64,000 nucleotides of DNA from Amaurobius ferox (lineage: Eukaryota; Arthropoda; Arachnida; Araneae; Amaurobiidae). The position numbers and the translations under genes are program-made. The notes beneath the pieces are model-generated. The model was not told where the DNA came from and did not search any database. It saw only the letters and a program-made list of their open reading frames with translations. Shown here piece by piece: positions 34,599 to 46,900 of the stretch; position 1 is the stretch's first letter, and each line of letters begins with the position of its first letter. The DNA is taken from positions 57,109,069-57,173,068 of the forward strand of contig OX578146.1 in NCBI GenBank assembly GCA_951213105.1, written 5' to 3'.

Positions 34599-35590
34599 CA
34601 AGAAAGATCAATTATGCATAAAGTATTGAATATGTAACACTTTCCAACTGAAATGCAATTTTATTTAACCATCTCTAAAATGCGATACACTCAGCGCCGA
34701 TATATTTTAAACTATCACAGTACTGCAGTAATTTATTATATTTGAAAACTTAAAACTTCATGGAAAAAAATAACATTATTCAAATGACGTTCTCTAAATA
34801 TAAATCGTCTGGCTCTCTATGTGAAAGCAAGGAATATTCCATTCATTGATTTTATATTTTTATTCCAGACTCCAAAGCTAAATAATTTTGCGTGAAAAAA
34901 TTCAGCAATTCTTATACAACTCATCTTAAAATCAAATGTTTACATTACGCGTCCATTAAAATTGTGCTTCGTTGTAGAAATAGTCAGAGTTTGATGAACA
35001 TTTAAACTCAAAAATATTGTAATTTCGTTAGCACAGAATATAGATGCACAAGAAATACGCAAAAATAAAGCAGTTTTAGGATGGATGTAATACTAAATAC
35101 TATAAATGTAAAATAACTTTATAAATCACGATTTTTACACTGGGAAAAAAGATAGATGCCATATGTTATTTTGAAGTGGTTCACGTGATCTCTTCATATA
35201 ACAAGAGTGTCCTTTTATTATTATAATCTTTATTTAAAAATCTACCGAACATATTTTTCTGAAAGTTTTTTATATATTTTACATAATAATTTAAATATAT
35301 CATAAAACTTTTGGAGCAATTTGTGAATTCTAACTTCACTTAAAAAGTCTTTGAAAAATTAGGTCCCATAGGGTTTAATGTTTGTTTATTTTTCAACCCA
35401 GGTTTAATCCAAAACTAATTGGGTGATATTATTCATTCACATTCGCATATGTCCCACAAACCGTCTGAACGGCATACAAAAATTCCATTTTGATAAAGTT
35501 ATTTTAACAGCAGTTATCGCGCGGACAGACAGACAAAATGAACAAAGACATAAACATTTTCAATTATGTTGGAAAGTCTTAAAAATTGCA
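34599..35590 (+). repeat. Family B repeat, copy 3
   Basis: It runs in the same order as copy 1: AAGAAAGATCAATTATGCAT, AACACTTTCCAACTGAAATG, ATGCGATACACTCAGCGC, GCAGTTATCGCGCGGAC, GACAGACAGAC, and ends near TTGGAAAGTCTT. It is diverged from copies 1 and 2. Confidence 0.72.
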
Positions 35591-36545
35591 GGATCTTTTA
35601 ATTTGATGTGGCATTTTAAGTAAAGATAAAAATCGTATCCAAACTATCATGGGAAAAATTCAAATTACATTTGCGATAATTATGTAATTTGATAACTGAA
35701 GGCTTGTTAATTTGAAAATAGCGATAATGGAAAATTATTCAAGACATACCTTTAAGAAAATTCAGTCAAGTTTCTGACATTGCAAAAAGTAAGTTCTGAC
35801 CTAAAACTCATACGTGATGGCCTAAAACTTATACGTGACCTAAAACTTAAGTCTTATCGTGTGGATCTGAATGTTTGATTTATTCCAGGTACAATTGTAA
35901 GAGGCAGTAATGAAGATATACGTATTCCAAGAAATATGTAAAGTAAAATTGTTATGACTGCAAGTAAAACAAGTTTAAGATCGAGGCAATTTTTTTCTCT
36001 GTATATATTGAAATGCTTAAATGGCATGCATAACATATCAGAGAGATTTGGGGGAGTTAAAAATGAATTTAGATTTTCTTATTCTATAACAGAGAAACAA
36101 ATTATTGTTTTCCCCAAAACGTTCGCATTTGATATTTTGACGAAAAAGCAACTTATAAGATGTCTACAGTGAATGCATTTCGAACACTATAGGAAAAATA
36201 TCCATGTATATATATGTGAGAGATAGTACGTGGTACAATAACCTAAGAATGAATGTGCCTACCGCTATGATATTTTATGTGTGGATCCATCATATATCGT
36301 ACAGGAAAATCATATCCGTGATTTGCCCTCTAGAAATAATCAGCGATCTAAGATTTATTAATTTATCAATTTACGAAACTTGGATATTTTTTTAAAAACT
36401 ATTTCAAAGATCATTTAGTTTTATCGGTATAGGATTTTCCGCATTGACAAGGAATTTGTTAAATGCTGCAATTAATGAACATCATCGAACTGAAAAAGTA
36501 TATCAAAATAATTCCAAAATGTAGCTTATTAACATAATCTGCGTT
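35591..36545. other. AT-rich stretch with a short CCTAAAACTYATACGTGA repeat
   Basis: CCTAAAACTCATACGTGATGG, CCTAAAACTTATACGTGA and CCTAAAACTTAAG (in parts) follow each other at 35799-35850. Nothing else is recognised. The three short ORFs (35854-36395) lack known motifs. Confidence 0.45.
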
Positions 36546-37690
36546 GTATTACTTTCCTTATATACACATAATGTATAAGGAAAGGATTGTGACGGGGTCG
36601 AAAATTCGAATTCGTGTTTTCAACGGGAGAGCACGTTTCAAGCATCCCTGAACACGAATCGGGTGTTTTTGAGATGATGTCTGTGTGTGTGTGTGTGTGT
36701 GCCTGTGTGTGTGCGTGTGTGTCAGTGAGCCTGTGGAGACGATAACTGACGAACGCATTGAGATATTCGAACAGAATTTGGTACAAAAGTTACAATCCAT
36801 GAATACTGGAAGCCTGTTGTTTTTATATGAAATCCGATGTTCAGTACCCTTCTAAATTTTCGAGTGAAATTGTGAAATAATCATAAAAAAATTAAAACCT
36901 TTAATAAAGTTACGTAAATAGTCATTTCGTATGTAATTTTTCATTAGAAAACGATTCACATAAATTTTAGAAAGCTAGCATGAACAGTTCTCGAGATATT
37001 GCGCATTTTTCAAATGAATGTATCAAAAAATTCCATACATTAAAAATAAATATATATTGACTGTTGAGAAACATGTTCACTTGTCATATGTAATACCATG
37101 CGATAAATTTGGTGACATCATTTTTGTGGATCTAGCTCGTTCCATTCATGAGAAAAAATACTTAGAAATACTTTTGTATTTGAACGTCAATAATTATTTA
37201 TATGCTATAAGAATAGCTTATTTCTCCGCCCATAACGTTTGTCGAGATTTGGGGATATGTAATATCATGCGTATGTAATATCATGTCATATGTAATATCA
37301 TGCGATAAATTTGGTGACATCATTTTTGTGGATCTAGCTCGTTCCATTCATGAGAAAAAATACTTTGAGTAATACTTTTGTATTTGAACGTCGATAATTA
37401 TTTATATGCTATAAGAATAACTTATTTCTCCGCCCATAACGTTTGTCGAGATTTTGGCGACGAATTTGGCGGGATGTCGCCAACTTGGCGACTTCTTTAA
37501 ATGTTGCCAAATTAGCAAAAATCACTCTGGATAAAAATGACGATAAATTAATGAAAATGACGACTAATTGACGACAATTCAATGTCTTGGAAATAATACA
37601 GATATATACTATAAGAATAACCTATTTTTTTTAATTGTAACGGTAGTAAATTCATTGCATTATATAAGGAATGTCATGTGCTGCCCACAT
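36546..37690 (+). repeat. Solo arm of foldback family A with a 202-bp internal duplication
   Basis: It follows the right arm of the complete foldback (59440-60370) from GTCGAAAATTCGAATTCG through GAGCACGTTTCAAGCATCCC, a (TG)n run at 36680-36722, GTGGAGACGATAACTGACGA, GTCGCCAACTTGGCGACTT, to the terminal ...AAGGAATGTCATGTGCTGCC. The segment starting GTCATATGTAATA...GATAAATTTGGTGACATC is tandemly duplicated (37083 and 37285). Only one arm is present. Confidence 0.78.
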
Positions 37691-38461
37691 CTGATTTTGT
37701 AGGTTGTGATCATGCTCAAAGACTACAGAAAGCTGAAGGGGCTAAACTCATACTTATAGTGGGCTAAGCGAGCATGTAATTTAACTTGTCTGGACGAAAT
37801 AAAAACTATTTATTAAACTAAATGTATTATTTTTATGTAAGAGGGAAAACAGTTGTTAACCATTACATAAAAATGTATATAGCAATTGGAACTTTCGGGT
37901 AAAACCTTAAATTTTTCGATAGAACCTTATGAAAACTTGACGTTAAAAACAGAAACAGCCTCAAGTATATAAATCAGTAAACTACAATGTTTGACATTTC
38001 CAAAACACAATTATTTCTATAAATTTATCCAAATTGAAATGTTTTGTGACGTCGAATGTTTTATTTATTCCATATTTGCTTCCAACAAGCATCGAGAAAG
38101 ATAAACGTAGTTACAGAAAATTTGTAAAGCTTTTCTGAGAATACCGACAGATTTCAAATAGTAGCGAAAAGCTTTCTGAAAGAATTCTTTAGAAATTTTA
38201 TGATATCCATGATATTTAAGAAAAGTTTATAACGTCTAAGATATATTTTTGAAGTTTTGAAATAAAGACAGAAATGCGGTGATTCAAATGTTAAATACCG
38301 ACATTGTCAGCATCACTTTTGTTTTTCGTTAAGTTCGGCAAAATTTATTAAATACGTTTTCGAAATTAAAACTGTTCAAAAGCTTTTGAAAATGTAATTA
38401 GAGTTTCCAAACTACTGTATACATTCCCGTATGTTTAACGTATATTTGGATGTGTTTTGAG
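37691..38461. other. AT-rich intergenic stretch
   Basis: Nothing recognised. Confidence 0.45.
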
Positions 38462-38625
38462 GTATAATGAAGAAGTACTGCAGATAATATATTAATAAGT
38501 ATATAGCAATACTTCCTAATATAATATATTAAGAAGTACTGCAGATAATATATTAATAAGTATTGCAATACTTCTTAATATAATATATTAAGAAGTACTG
38601 CACAGATAATATATTATAATATATT
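38462..38625. repeat. ~66-bp tandem repeat, self-complementary
   Basis: GAAGTACTGCAGATAATATA (38471) recurs at 38534 and, with a 2-bp insertion, near 38592. It is separated by AAGTATTGCAATACTTCTTA-like palindromes, so each unit can form a hairpin. Confidence 0.75.
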
Positions 38626-38752
38626 ATTAATTAACTGAGTTAGTAGATTTACAATACAATTTTAGGGAAATGACTCAGAAAATTTTAGGGTTCAAGAGGG
38701 ATTGTACCCTTAATACACCTTAAATACAGAACTCATTGCACATCTGAGAGTT

Positions 38753-38990
38753 CGTGGTAGTAGCTCAGAGGTATAAGGCAAGCGTTTCATCGTACTCTTT
38801 CGGTTGCCGGGTTGTGGGTTCGAATCCCATCCGTGGGAACGGATGTTGTGGTGTCCGTTTTGGGTGTTATATGATCCGTCTCTACTGGGGCACCAGGGAG
38901 ATGTCTTGTTGTTGCAAAATATTTCACGACTGACCGTTAAAAATGAGCGAATGATCAGATAATCAAGTGTCCGGTCACCAAATTTTTTTT
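38753..38990 (+). mobile_element. Second tRNA-derived SINE family, one copy
   Basis: A tRNA-like head with A box TAGCTCAGAGGT and B box GGTTCGAATCC is followed by a ~150-bp unique body (ATCCGTCTCTACTGGGGC onward). It ends in a T-rich tail, AATTTTTTTT. The imperfect flanking pair ATCTGAGAG / ATCTAAGAG may be a target-site duplication. The body is not related to the CAA-tailed SINE at 20673. Confidence 0.65.
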
Positions 38991-39229
38991 ATCTAAGAGG
39001 GAATGCATTTCTTTGAACAAAACATTTCCAGTAACACCATCCACGATAATATTTTTATCACCAGACAATGCGTTTTACCTTTCTGTAACGCTTTACATTT
39101 TAAACTAATTATTTTATATATTATTATTTAAAATGTTTTTTTATACCTTTTATGAATAAGCCTGTTATATCATTTCCAAATACGATATTTGTACATAATA
39201 ATATATGAAACAATCCATCCAGCTTTGAC

Positions 39230-39690
39230 TATAAAAATTAAATATACGATCACGTACTATATGATCACTTTACTAAGTGACTATATGATCACTTTACTAA
39301 GTGACTATAAGATCACTTTACTATGTGACTATACGATCACTTACTATATGATCACTTTACTAAATGGCTATCAGATTACGTACTATATGATCACTCTACT
39401 GAATGACAATACGATTACTTACTATATGATCACTTTAGTAAGTGACTACACGATCACTTACTATATGAACACTTTACTAACTGACTATATGATCACTTTA
39501 CTAAGTGACTGTATGATCACTTTACTAAGTGATTATATGATCACTTTACTAAGTGACTATACGATCACTTACTATATGATCATTTTACTAATTGACTACA
39601 TGATCCCATAGTATATGATCACTTCGGTGGCTATACAATCACTTTACTGTATGATCACTTTACTATATGATCAATTTGTCGGGAGCGATC
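39230..39690. repeat. GATCACTT minisatellite, copy 1
   Basis: The array is built from a 24-bp unit (TATATGATCACTTTACTAAG...) and a 15-bp unit (TATACGATCACTTAC). Both lengths are multiples of three, which keeps a long frame open (39189-39611, repeats of YMITLLSD). I treat that frame as a by-product. A larger array of the same unit lies at 62835-63880. Both arrays are followed by the same flank. Confidence 0.9.
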
Positions 39691-40310
39691 GCGTTGCTGA
39701 ATGTACACTCATATACCTTCACTGGAAATACTCTATAATACATTGAAATTCAATTTATTTCTAACGAAAGTTTTCCATATATTTGCGCTTTACATATCCA
39801 TCATTATGATATTTATTACTTTTCTCCTTTTCTAACTTCTGAAAAAACATACATAAGCGTTTTATAAAACTTTTGGTCAGACTTTAAAAGCAAAATCTTC
39901 ATATCTTAGTCGTACACTGTTTTGATATGTAAAATATCGATATCAAAGGAGAAAAGTCTGGGAATAAACTTGAAATACCGCTGCTTATCGCTTCTCTATG
40001 GGTTATTTAAGAATCTAAGTCTATTTTTATGCATTTACAATTTTAATGGCTTCTAAAATTTCATTCCCATCGAAATTCTTATTTTCCTTTGAATATAAAT
40101 ATACCACTGTAACCGAAGATATCTTTTAACTTTCTCGATTCTTGAAAAGTTTTGAATTCTTGATGCAGTTTCAGTAATGAAATGTATAAAATTATTTTAT
40201 GTATGCTTTTAAATATTTACAAATCCATTTGTTTGTTTTATGCCGATTGAGACGTATGTAATTGTTATGCAGTCTTGTTTAATGAAATAAAGTCACAAAA
40301 AATAAACTAG
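39691..40310 (+). repeat. Family F repeat, copy 1
   Basis: It runs from GAACGATCG-like GAGCGATCGCGTTGCTGAAT through CTCATATACCTTCACTGG, an AAAACTTTTGGTCAGAC segment, a TCTTCATATCTTAGTCGTAC block, and on to TTTATGCCGATTGAGACG. Diverged copies lie at 41556-41910 and 46305-46900. Another starts at 63880 and is cut by the window end. Confidence 0.7.
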
Positions 40311-40439
40311 TATTTAAGTCTAACAAAAATATATACGCTAATGATCTTAAATAGCTTGCAAATTTTTATTGAGTTTGATTTCGTTTAACAATGTATAAAA
40401 TTTAGAGTCGAAAATAGTTACCTGAATTGAAAATTTGCA

Positions 40440-41215
40440 CAGTTAGATTATGTTTCTAGTCCGAGGTCGATACTTGAAGTATGCAAAGTTCCACCCTTCT
40501 ATTTTACCGAGCACTTCTAGGCAGATTCCAAGGATTTTTATACTTCTTCTCCCATGTTTCTAAATCCCAAACGACAAAGCGAAAACCTGCAGTTAAGCTT
40601 TGTTCCATAGTCGATACTATAACTATTCAAAGTTCTACTCTTCAATTTTATCAATAACTTCTTGATAAGCTGATAATATATTTAGACCTCTTACCCCATA
40701 TGGCTCACCCTCAAACGACAAATCGAAAATCTGAAGTCGTTAGGTACGGTTCCATAGTCCATACTGTAAGTAAACAAAGTTCAGCCCTTCTATTTTACCG
40801 TGAACTTCTAAACAAACTGCAGGGATATTTAAAATTTCAAACCCTTACCCCATATTGCTCAACCCGAAGTGACAAATCAAAAATCTGACGTCTTTAGGTT
40901 CTGTTCCATATTCGATACTATAAGTATGCAAAGTTCCAGCCTTCTATTTTATCATGATATTCTAGGCAGACTGCAGGGATTTTTAAACCTCTTGCCCCAT
41001 ATGGCTCACCCCCAAACGACAAATCGAAAATTTGACGTCGTTAGGTCCTGTTCCATAGTCGATACTATAAGTATGAAAGTCCCACCCTTCTATTTTACCG
41101 TGCACTTCCAGATATTTAAACCCCTTACGCCATATAGCTCACCCCCAAACGACAAATCGAAAATCTGTCGTCGTTAGGTTCTGTTCCACAGTCGATACTA
41201 TAAATATCGACTATG
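40440..41215. repeat. ~148-bp tandem repeat, five to six units
   Basis: Units start near 40456, 40601, 40748, 40902, 41049 and 41182. Each contains CTGTTCCATAGTCGATACTA, AAAGTTCCACCCTTCTATTT and CACCCCCAAACGACAAATCG. Spacing is 132-154 bp. The ORFs within it follow the repeat. Confidence 0.85.
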
Positions 41216-41555
41216 GAATAAAACAAATAATTGAACTTTAAGGTCAACAGGAGTCTGGTAGAGACCCTGAAATGACTACTCGAAAAGGAAGACCTATTTT
41301 CCGCCCCTCTGGGATGGAATCCGAAATTCAACTGCTTAGGTTCTGTCCCGTAGTAAATAGGGTAGGAAGTTTCCACGGGAGAAATTATTTCTTTTTTAGA
41401 AACTGAAGCAGTTTAAAGGTGAATTGGAAAGTGAGTGGTATTATCGGTAAATATATTATTTAAGTAGTGGACTCTTACAAAAAATACTTTACATTTTAAG
41501 TTTAAATAAACCAATGACATTCTTAATAGTTTTATATTCAGATTTATTTATAAAA

Positions 41556-41910
41556 CTGTAAAAGCAAATCTTCATATCTTGGTCGAGCACTGTTTTGAAA
41601 TGTAAAATGCCGATATCAAAGGGAATATGTCTTAGCAATAAACTTAAAATATTATTGTTCGCCGCTTCTCGATTGGGTTATTTAGAATCAGAGTAAATAT
41701 TTTTATGCATTCAAATATTTACTAGTTTCCAAAACTTACTTTCAATCGAAATATTTTTCTTTCTTTGAATATAAATGCATTACATGTATTTTATATATGT
41801 TTATAAATACTCGCTGGTATAATTGTCTGTTTTATGCCTATTGGGATCTAACTCGTATGCGCATTTAGTTTATGAAATAGTGCAACATTAAATAAATTAT
41901 TATTTGTAGA
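41556..41910 (+). repeat. Family F repeat, copy 2 (partial)
   Basis: It matches 39890-40300 in order, including AAAGCAAATCTTCATATCTT and ATGCCGATATCAAAGGGA (both close variants), and ends near TTTATGCCTATTGGGATC. Confidence 0.6.
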
Positions 41911-42330
41911 TCACTTTAAGAACATGGAATATCAAATATTTATTTGGTGCATTTTGTTATCCCTAATATAATGCTTTCCATTAAATTTTACTTGCTCATT
42001 ACATAAAAACTAGAATTAGATAATAGAATTTTTGTTAATTTCATATTTAGAACATTCGAAATTTAATGCTTTGATAGAATCCTTTTATTTTGAGAAGCAT
42101 AATCATTCTTAGAAAGTTCATTTCCAAAGACACTTGCATAGTTGAAAAGTATCGCACCTACTATTCATTGTTGCTGTAAAATACTCCACAACATATGTTT
42201 TGTTGGAAACGATAGAATTTTGTAAACAGAGCTCCAACTTATAATGTACCGTATTCCGCCTCTAAACGTTTCTCAATGAGCTGGAGTCCAGTCCTATTTA
42301 CTTAGCTTGGAATTTTGCCAGAATATATTA
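41911..42330. other. AT-rich spacer before the Jockey-like element
   Basis: Nothing recognised. Confidence 0.4.
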
Positions 42331-45319
42331 GTGTCGAGAGTCGTACAGGACAGAGCACCAGGCGCGAAGCGCCTTTAATCTCCAGTTTCAATATGCGGTT
42401 CTTATCGTCAAACTGTGGCATCAGTTCTGTGACCCTAATTGGAGGTTCGAGGTTTTTATTTACTACTTTTTATTATTTGTCCTAGTTCCTAGTGTGGCAG
42501 TTTGTTGAACATTTAGAGTTTAAGCAGTTTGGGGGGTTGATGCAGATCTAAGGGTTGTCTAGCATTTTGGCAACTTAGAGTTTTGAACATTAGTCGCGAG
42601 ATTTATTTAATATCAGATGTTTGAGGTGGGATTTTTTATTCCGATTATCGATGTTTAGAACAGCGCGGGGTCTCTTACGAGATTTGGCCTTGCGATGATC
42701 ATAGTCATGCAGATTGAATAACAGTTCATTTGAAACGGATGGCAAATTTTTGTAAAATTTAAGCGCTAGCTTTTTAATTTGGGCTCTAACAGTTTTTATT
42801 TTGAAGTCATTCCTAATTACCGAGTTTCTTAAGTACCTGGGAGCTTTCCTGATAATCCGTAGGATTTTGTTTTGTTTTGTCTCTAGGAGGTCTATTGTAG
42901 TTTTACAGGCATATCCCCATACGGGTGCTGCATACAGCATTCCCGGGCGGATGACCGATTTATAAATTAACAGTTTGTTTTGATGACTGAGATTTCCGTT
43001 TCCTATCATTGGGTATAAGGCTCCTGCAGTTATATACGCTTTTTTGATTAAGTTCGTTCCGTGCTGTTTCCAGGTTAGGTGGGAATCTAGCGTTACACCT
43101 AGGTATTTAGTAGATTTTTCCGCGCGTAGGGCATGGTTGTTTATGTACAGTGGCGGCGGAGGTTTATGTTTCCTCTAGAAATAAATCCAATGACATTTAT
43201 TGGGGTTTACGTTTATTCGCCATTTTTCCAGCCAAGTTTGGAGTATGTCTAAGTGTTGTTGTAGCTGTCTGTGCATTACTGAAACATAGGGGTGTTTTGC
43301 AAGTATCGCACTGTCTGCATAGAGTGCCAGCTCTGTGTTTGGAGTCCTGGGGATGTCGTTCAGGTATATGTTAAAGAGTGTCGGGCCCAGGATAGAACCT
43401 TGCGTTACACTACTTTTAATGAGCTTGGGTGTAGATAAGTTACCTCCTACTCTGACTTGAAAGTGTCTGTTATTTAAGTATGAGATTAAAAGTTTGACAA
43501 GAGCGTCAGGGACTTTTAAAGTGATCAATTTGTGCGCTAATCTACAGTGCCATACTTTATCAAAGGCTTTTTGTATGTCCAGAAATATCGCAGCTGTGGA
43601 TGTCCTGTTATTGAGACCAGAAGATATGTACTCTACCACTCTCAGCAATTGATGAGTGGTGGAGTGCTTTGGCCGAAAACCAAACTGATCCGGAATGATA
43701 ATGTTATTCTCTCTAAGGTGCGTGTTCAGTCTCTTAAGAATTATTTTTTCAGTAATTTTACTAAGTGTCGGTAGTAAGCTAATTGGTCTGCAGTTGGCTG
43801 GAATTGTGGCATCCTCACCTGGCTTCGGGATTGTTATGATTATGGCTTCCTTCCATTCTTTAGGAAAATAGTTTAGTTTCAATATTTTATTTATTAAGAT
43901 AGTCAATTAACATATTACGTTTAGGGGTAGGTTTTTAACCGCAATATTTCTGATTTTGTCGTGCCCTGGGCTTTTTCGGTGTTTGAGGTTTTTGATAATT
44001 TCTACTATCTTCTGCGGGGTGGCTGGGTTAATCTCAGCCGTTATTGGGGAATTCCTGATGTTATTTAAAGTTTGTCTAACCATTCTTAGGGTGTCCTGAC
44101 ACATTAGATCGTGGTTTGGTTGGAATTGTTTTTCATAATGGCTTGCGATCGCCTCGGCTTTTTTCTCGTCTGAGTACGCGAGTTTAGCGCCATCTATTAG
44201 AGGCGGGAGCTTAATTTGAGGTTTCCTGAGTCTTTTTCCGAATTTCCAGAGCGATACGTCTTCTGGGCTAAGGGATTCAATCATTTCTTTATACTGTTGC
44301 TGTTTTTCTGCGACAATTTTTTCCCTGACTTTGCACGTGAGTCTGGTAAGCTCCCTTTTAAGGGCGGGGTCTGTGTTAGCCTGCCATGTCTTACGTATTC
44401 TATTTCTTTGCCTGACTAATTGTTTGACATGGTGGGAAAGCGTGGGCATTTTTGGAGACTCACGATTTGTTATTGCAGAGGCAATTGCTCTCTTGATTTC
44501 TGTTGTGAGTGTGTGCGTAGCACAGTCAATATCCGTCGTGCTCATTATATTAGGTATTGCTAAGTGCGGCTCAAAGATTGCTCTTTTGAATACTTCCCAG
44601 TTGACCCTCTCTTGTCCCAAAGAGGCTGGAAGAGGTTTGTTCAGGTCGAATGTCACCAGTACCGGTAGATAATCCGATTCGAATTCATCCAGGGTACTAA
44701 TAGTGTGAGCGTAATCTATGTTTCGCGTTAGGACAAAGTCTATGAATGTGCCGTTGGCGTCTGAGAAGCAGGTTGGTGTCGACGGTGCAGTAATGTTAGT
44801 GTTTGTGGTGTTCAGCAGTCTGTGTATCTGTGTACCGCGTGCATTGGCTCTCCTACAGCCCCACGCTCGGTGGTGCGCGTTGAAGTCGCCTGAGAGTATC
44901 GTGTTTGGATATCGCGAGAAAAGCAGTTCCAGTTGCGCAGCTACGTCTACTCTACTCATATTTTTGACATATGTTGAGGTTAGGATAAACGGGCTAGTAT
45001 TATTAATTTTAATTTTTATGCTAGTATTTTCTATACCTTGCAGATTTATGCTTTTTAGTTCCTCGTGAGGAATACTTCTTTTAATGTATATTGCTGTTCC
45101 TCCATGGGGCGTTCTAGCATTAGTATTTGAGCCAAGATTATGATAGCCAGAGTAGTTGGCTACGTTTATTTTTTTACTTTCTCTAACTCCAGTTTCCTGA
45201 ATTAATACGGCGTCTACATCATTTTCGTTTACATAGTTCCTAAGTTCATTTATTCTTGGAGATATGCCGTCCGCATTCCAAAATATTATTTGAAAGGATT
45301 CCTTTTGGGATCTAGCCAT
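42331..45319 (-). mobile_element. Jockey-like non-LTR retrotransposon, 5'-truncated, decayed
   Basis: It covers ORF2 on the minus strand plus a 3' UTR of up to ~260 bp; the exact 3' boundary is uncertain. No ORF1 is found upstream of 45319, where a decayed Tc1 transposase begins within 110 bp, so the copy is 5'-truncated. It has no RNase H, unlike the LINE at 7847-15013, which is the usual difference between Jockey and I-type elements. Confidence 0.8.
42590..45319 (-). pseudogene. Jockey-like ORF2 (endonuclease-RT), two in-frame stops
   Basis: One frame of about 909 codons runs from an ATG at 45319, with just two interruptions: TAA at 43907-43909 and TAG at 43175-43177. The frame is otherwise kept. 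The endonuclease domain has GDFNAHHRAWG at residue 144, but the catalytic SDH reads SDY at 215-217. The RT has motif A FLDIQKAFDKVWH, motif B SVTQGSILGPTLF (Pro to Thr in the usual PQG) and motif C YADS where YADD is normal, consistent with loss of one codon. The C-terminus (RPGMLYAAPVWGYA, thumb region) is typical of Jockey. Three separate active-site or nonsense defects make it inactive. The apparent plus-strand ORFs here are shadows. Confidence 0.9.
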
Positions 45320-45429
45320 GACGGGTTGATTCTCACCGTTACTTTATATATTAGTGTGAATTAAATAGTTTATTATATAATATATGCTTTTGAAACATTA
45401 ACGGTATATAAACACCACAGACAAAATAT

Positions 45430-46290
45430 TACGAAATAAAGTTTTATTGAATTTAATACTTGGTTACATCACTTTGCATCCTGATCACCTCTTTGATCTT
45501 ACGGTCATGCTGTCCAAATGGAGCCGGCAGTGAAGTTGGCTCATTCGTCCATCAATCTGGCCGTCAATTCCGCTAGTGACTGTGGACGTGCAACACGCAT
45601 CTTGACAGCAATTTCCAAACCGTCCCACATTTTCTAGATGACGTTAAGGTTAGGCGAATTGGCGGGGCAAGTGAGGTGTGGACGATGAACCTCATGTTCT
45701 GCGAACCAGTCTTGAACATATCTGACGCGATGCACGGTGCAATTGTCGTCTTGGTAGACAGGTTCGGTGGCAAGGCCCTCTCCACGCAGAAAGTCCACAT
45801 AAGGGACGACGTTGTCATCCAAGATGGGGACATAATCCATAGCCTTCTTCCGATTGTTGACTTTCACCAGTGATTCAACTCCAGTCGTCGAAATACAGCC
45901 CCCAAAACATCATACTCCCACCACCGAGCTGCACTGATCTCTGGAGACAGTCCGGTTGATAAGTCTCTTCGGCCCTCCTGGTGGCGCGGAAACGTGTGCC
46001 ATTGGCATACAAGCAAAAGCGTGATTCCTCTGACCATACTACACGTCGCCAGTCATCCACAGTCCAGTGTCGATGTTCTTGAGCCCATTGGAGTCTCTTC
46101 TGTTTGGGGGCTGCTGTAATCCGAGGACGTCGCCGGAGTTTACGGTTGAATAATTCTATGCATTGCAGCGCCCGGCGCAGGGTACTCTCGGAAACAGACG
46201 CACCCGGTCCAGCACCGTACCCCTTTTGTACCCTGGATAGATCTAACCATGAACACTCGTGAAGGTTCCCATACAAAGTTATTAAAGTAA
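45430..46290 (-). pseudogene. Tc1-like transposase, N-terminally truncated and frameshifted
   Basis: Minus-strand blocks in order: a RRRPRITAAPKQKRLQWAQE linker, RRVVWSEESRFCL (the first catalytic Asp, usually in WSDES, is Glu), GGGSMMFWG, then after a frameshift at about 45870 YVDFLRGEG...YQDDNCTVHR (second Asp present) and CPANSPNLNVI (usually SPDLNPIE; both the D and the E are altered). The N-terminal helix-turn-helix is missing beyond about 46280. This is a different subfamily from the element at 16888-17432, judging by the lack of shared ends. Confidence 0.85.
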
Positions 46291-46304
46291 TTAAATCATC
46301 TACA

Positions 46305-46900
46305 ATTGATTGAAATTCACATTTATTGCTAAAGAAATTTTTTCAAAAGTTTGTACTTTATATATATCATGCATCACAATATATATTATATTCTGCCATC
46401 TCAAAACTAACATACATAAGAGTTTTTGAGTTTAAAACTTTTGATCGAACTATAAAAGCGAAATCTTCATATTTTAGTTGTGCACTGTTTTGATATGTAA
46501 AATCGCGATATCAATAGGAATATGTCGTGGGAATAAACTTGAAATATTACTGCCTGCTGCTTCTTGATGGGATTATTTAGAATCAGAATAAGTCTATTTT
46601 TATGCATTCAAATATTTAATGATTTCCAAAACCGCGTTTCTATCAAACACTTTCTTTTACTTTGAATATCAATATATCACTTTCATCGAAGATTTATTTT
46701 ATGCTTCTTCATTCTTGAAACCTTCTAAATTTCTGATGTAGTTTTAATATGAAAATGTATAGAATTATTTTATGTATCTATTTACGTACTCATAATCCAA
46801 TTTGTTTATTTTATGCCAATCAAAATGCAATTGATATGCATGCTTGATAAATAAAATACAGCAACATAAAATAAAATAGTATTTAAACCTGTCAAAGAGG
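46305..46900 (+). repeat. Family F repeat, copy 3
   Basis: It matches 39740-40310 throughout, for example AAACTTTTGATCGAACTATA, TGCACTGTTTTGATATGTAA and ATTTTATGCCAATCAAAATG. The minisatellite seen beside copies 1 and 4 is absent. Confidence 0.68.

Noticed and set aside
36204..37278. Small ORFs at 36204-36395 and 37018-37278
   Set aside because: The second lies within a dispersed foldback arm; neither has recognisable domains.
39189..39611. A 140-aa ORF of YMITLLSD repeats, looking like a repeat protein (also 62886-63276)
   Set aside because: It follows exactly from 24- and 15-bp minisatellite units in triplet phase. The same array is found elsewhere without a conserved start, and neighbouring frames are similar.
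39230..39690. CRISPR-like regular repeat
   Set aside because: Units are contiguous and vary without unique spacers, in a eukaryotic context. It is a minisatellite.
43547..45068. Plus-strand ORFs across the Jockey-like element (43547, 44216, 44331, 44718)
   Set aside because: They are antisense to a clearly recognisable EN-RT frame and carry no motif.
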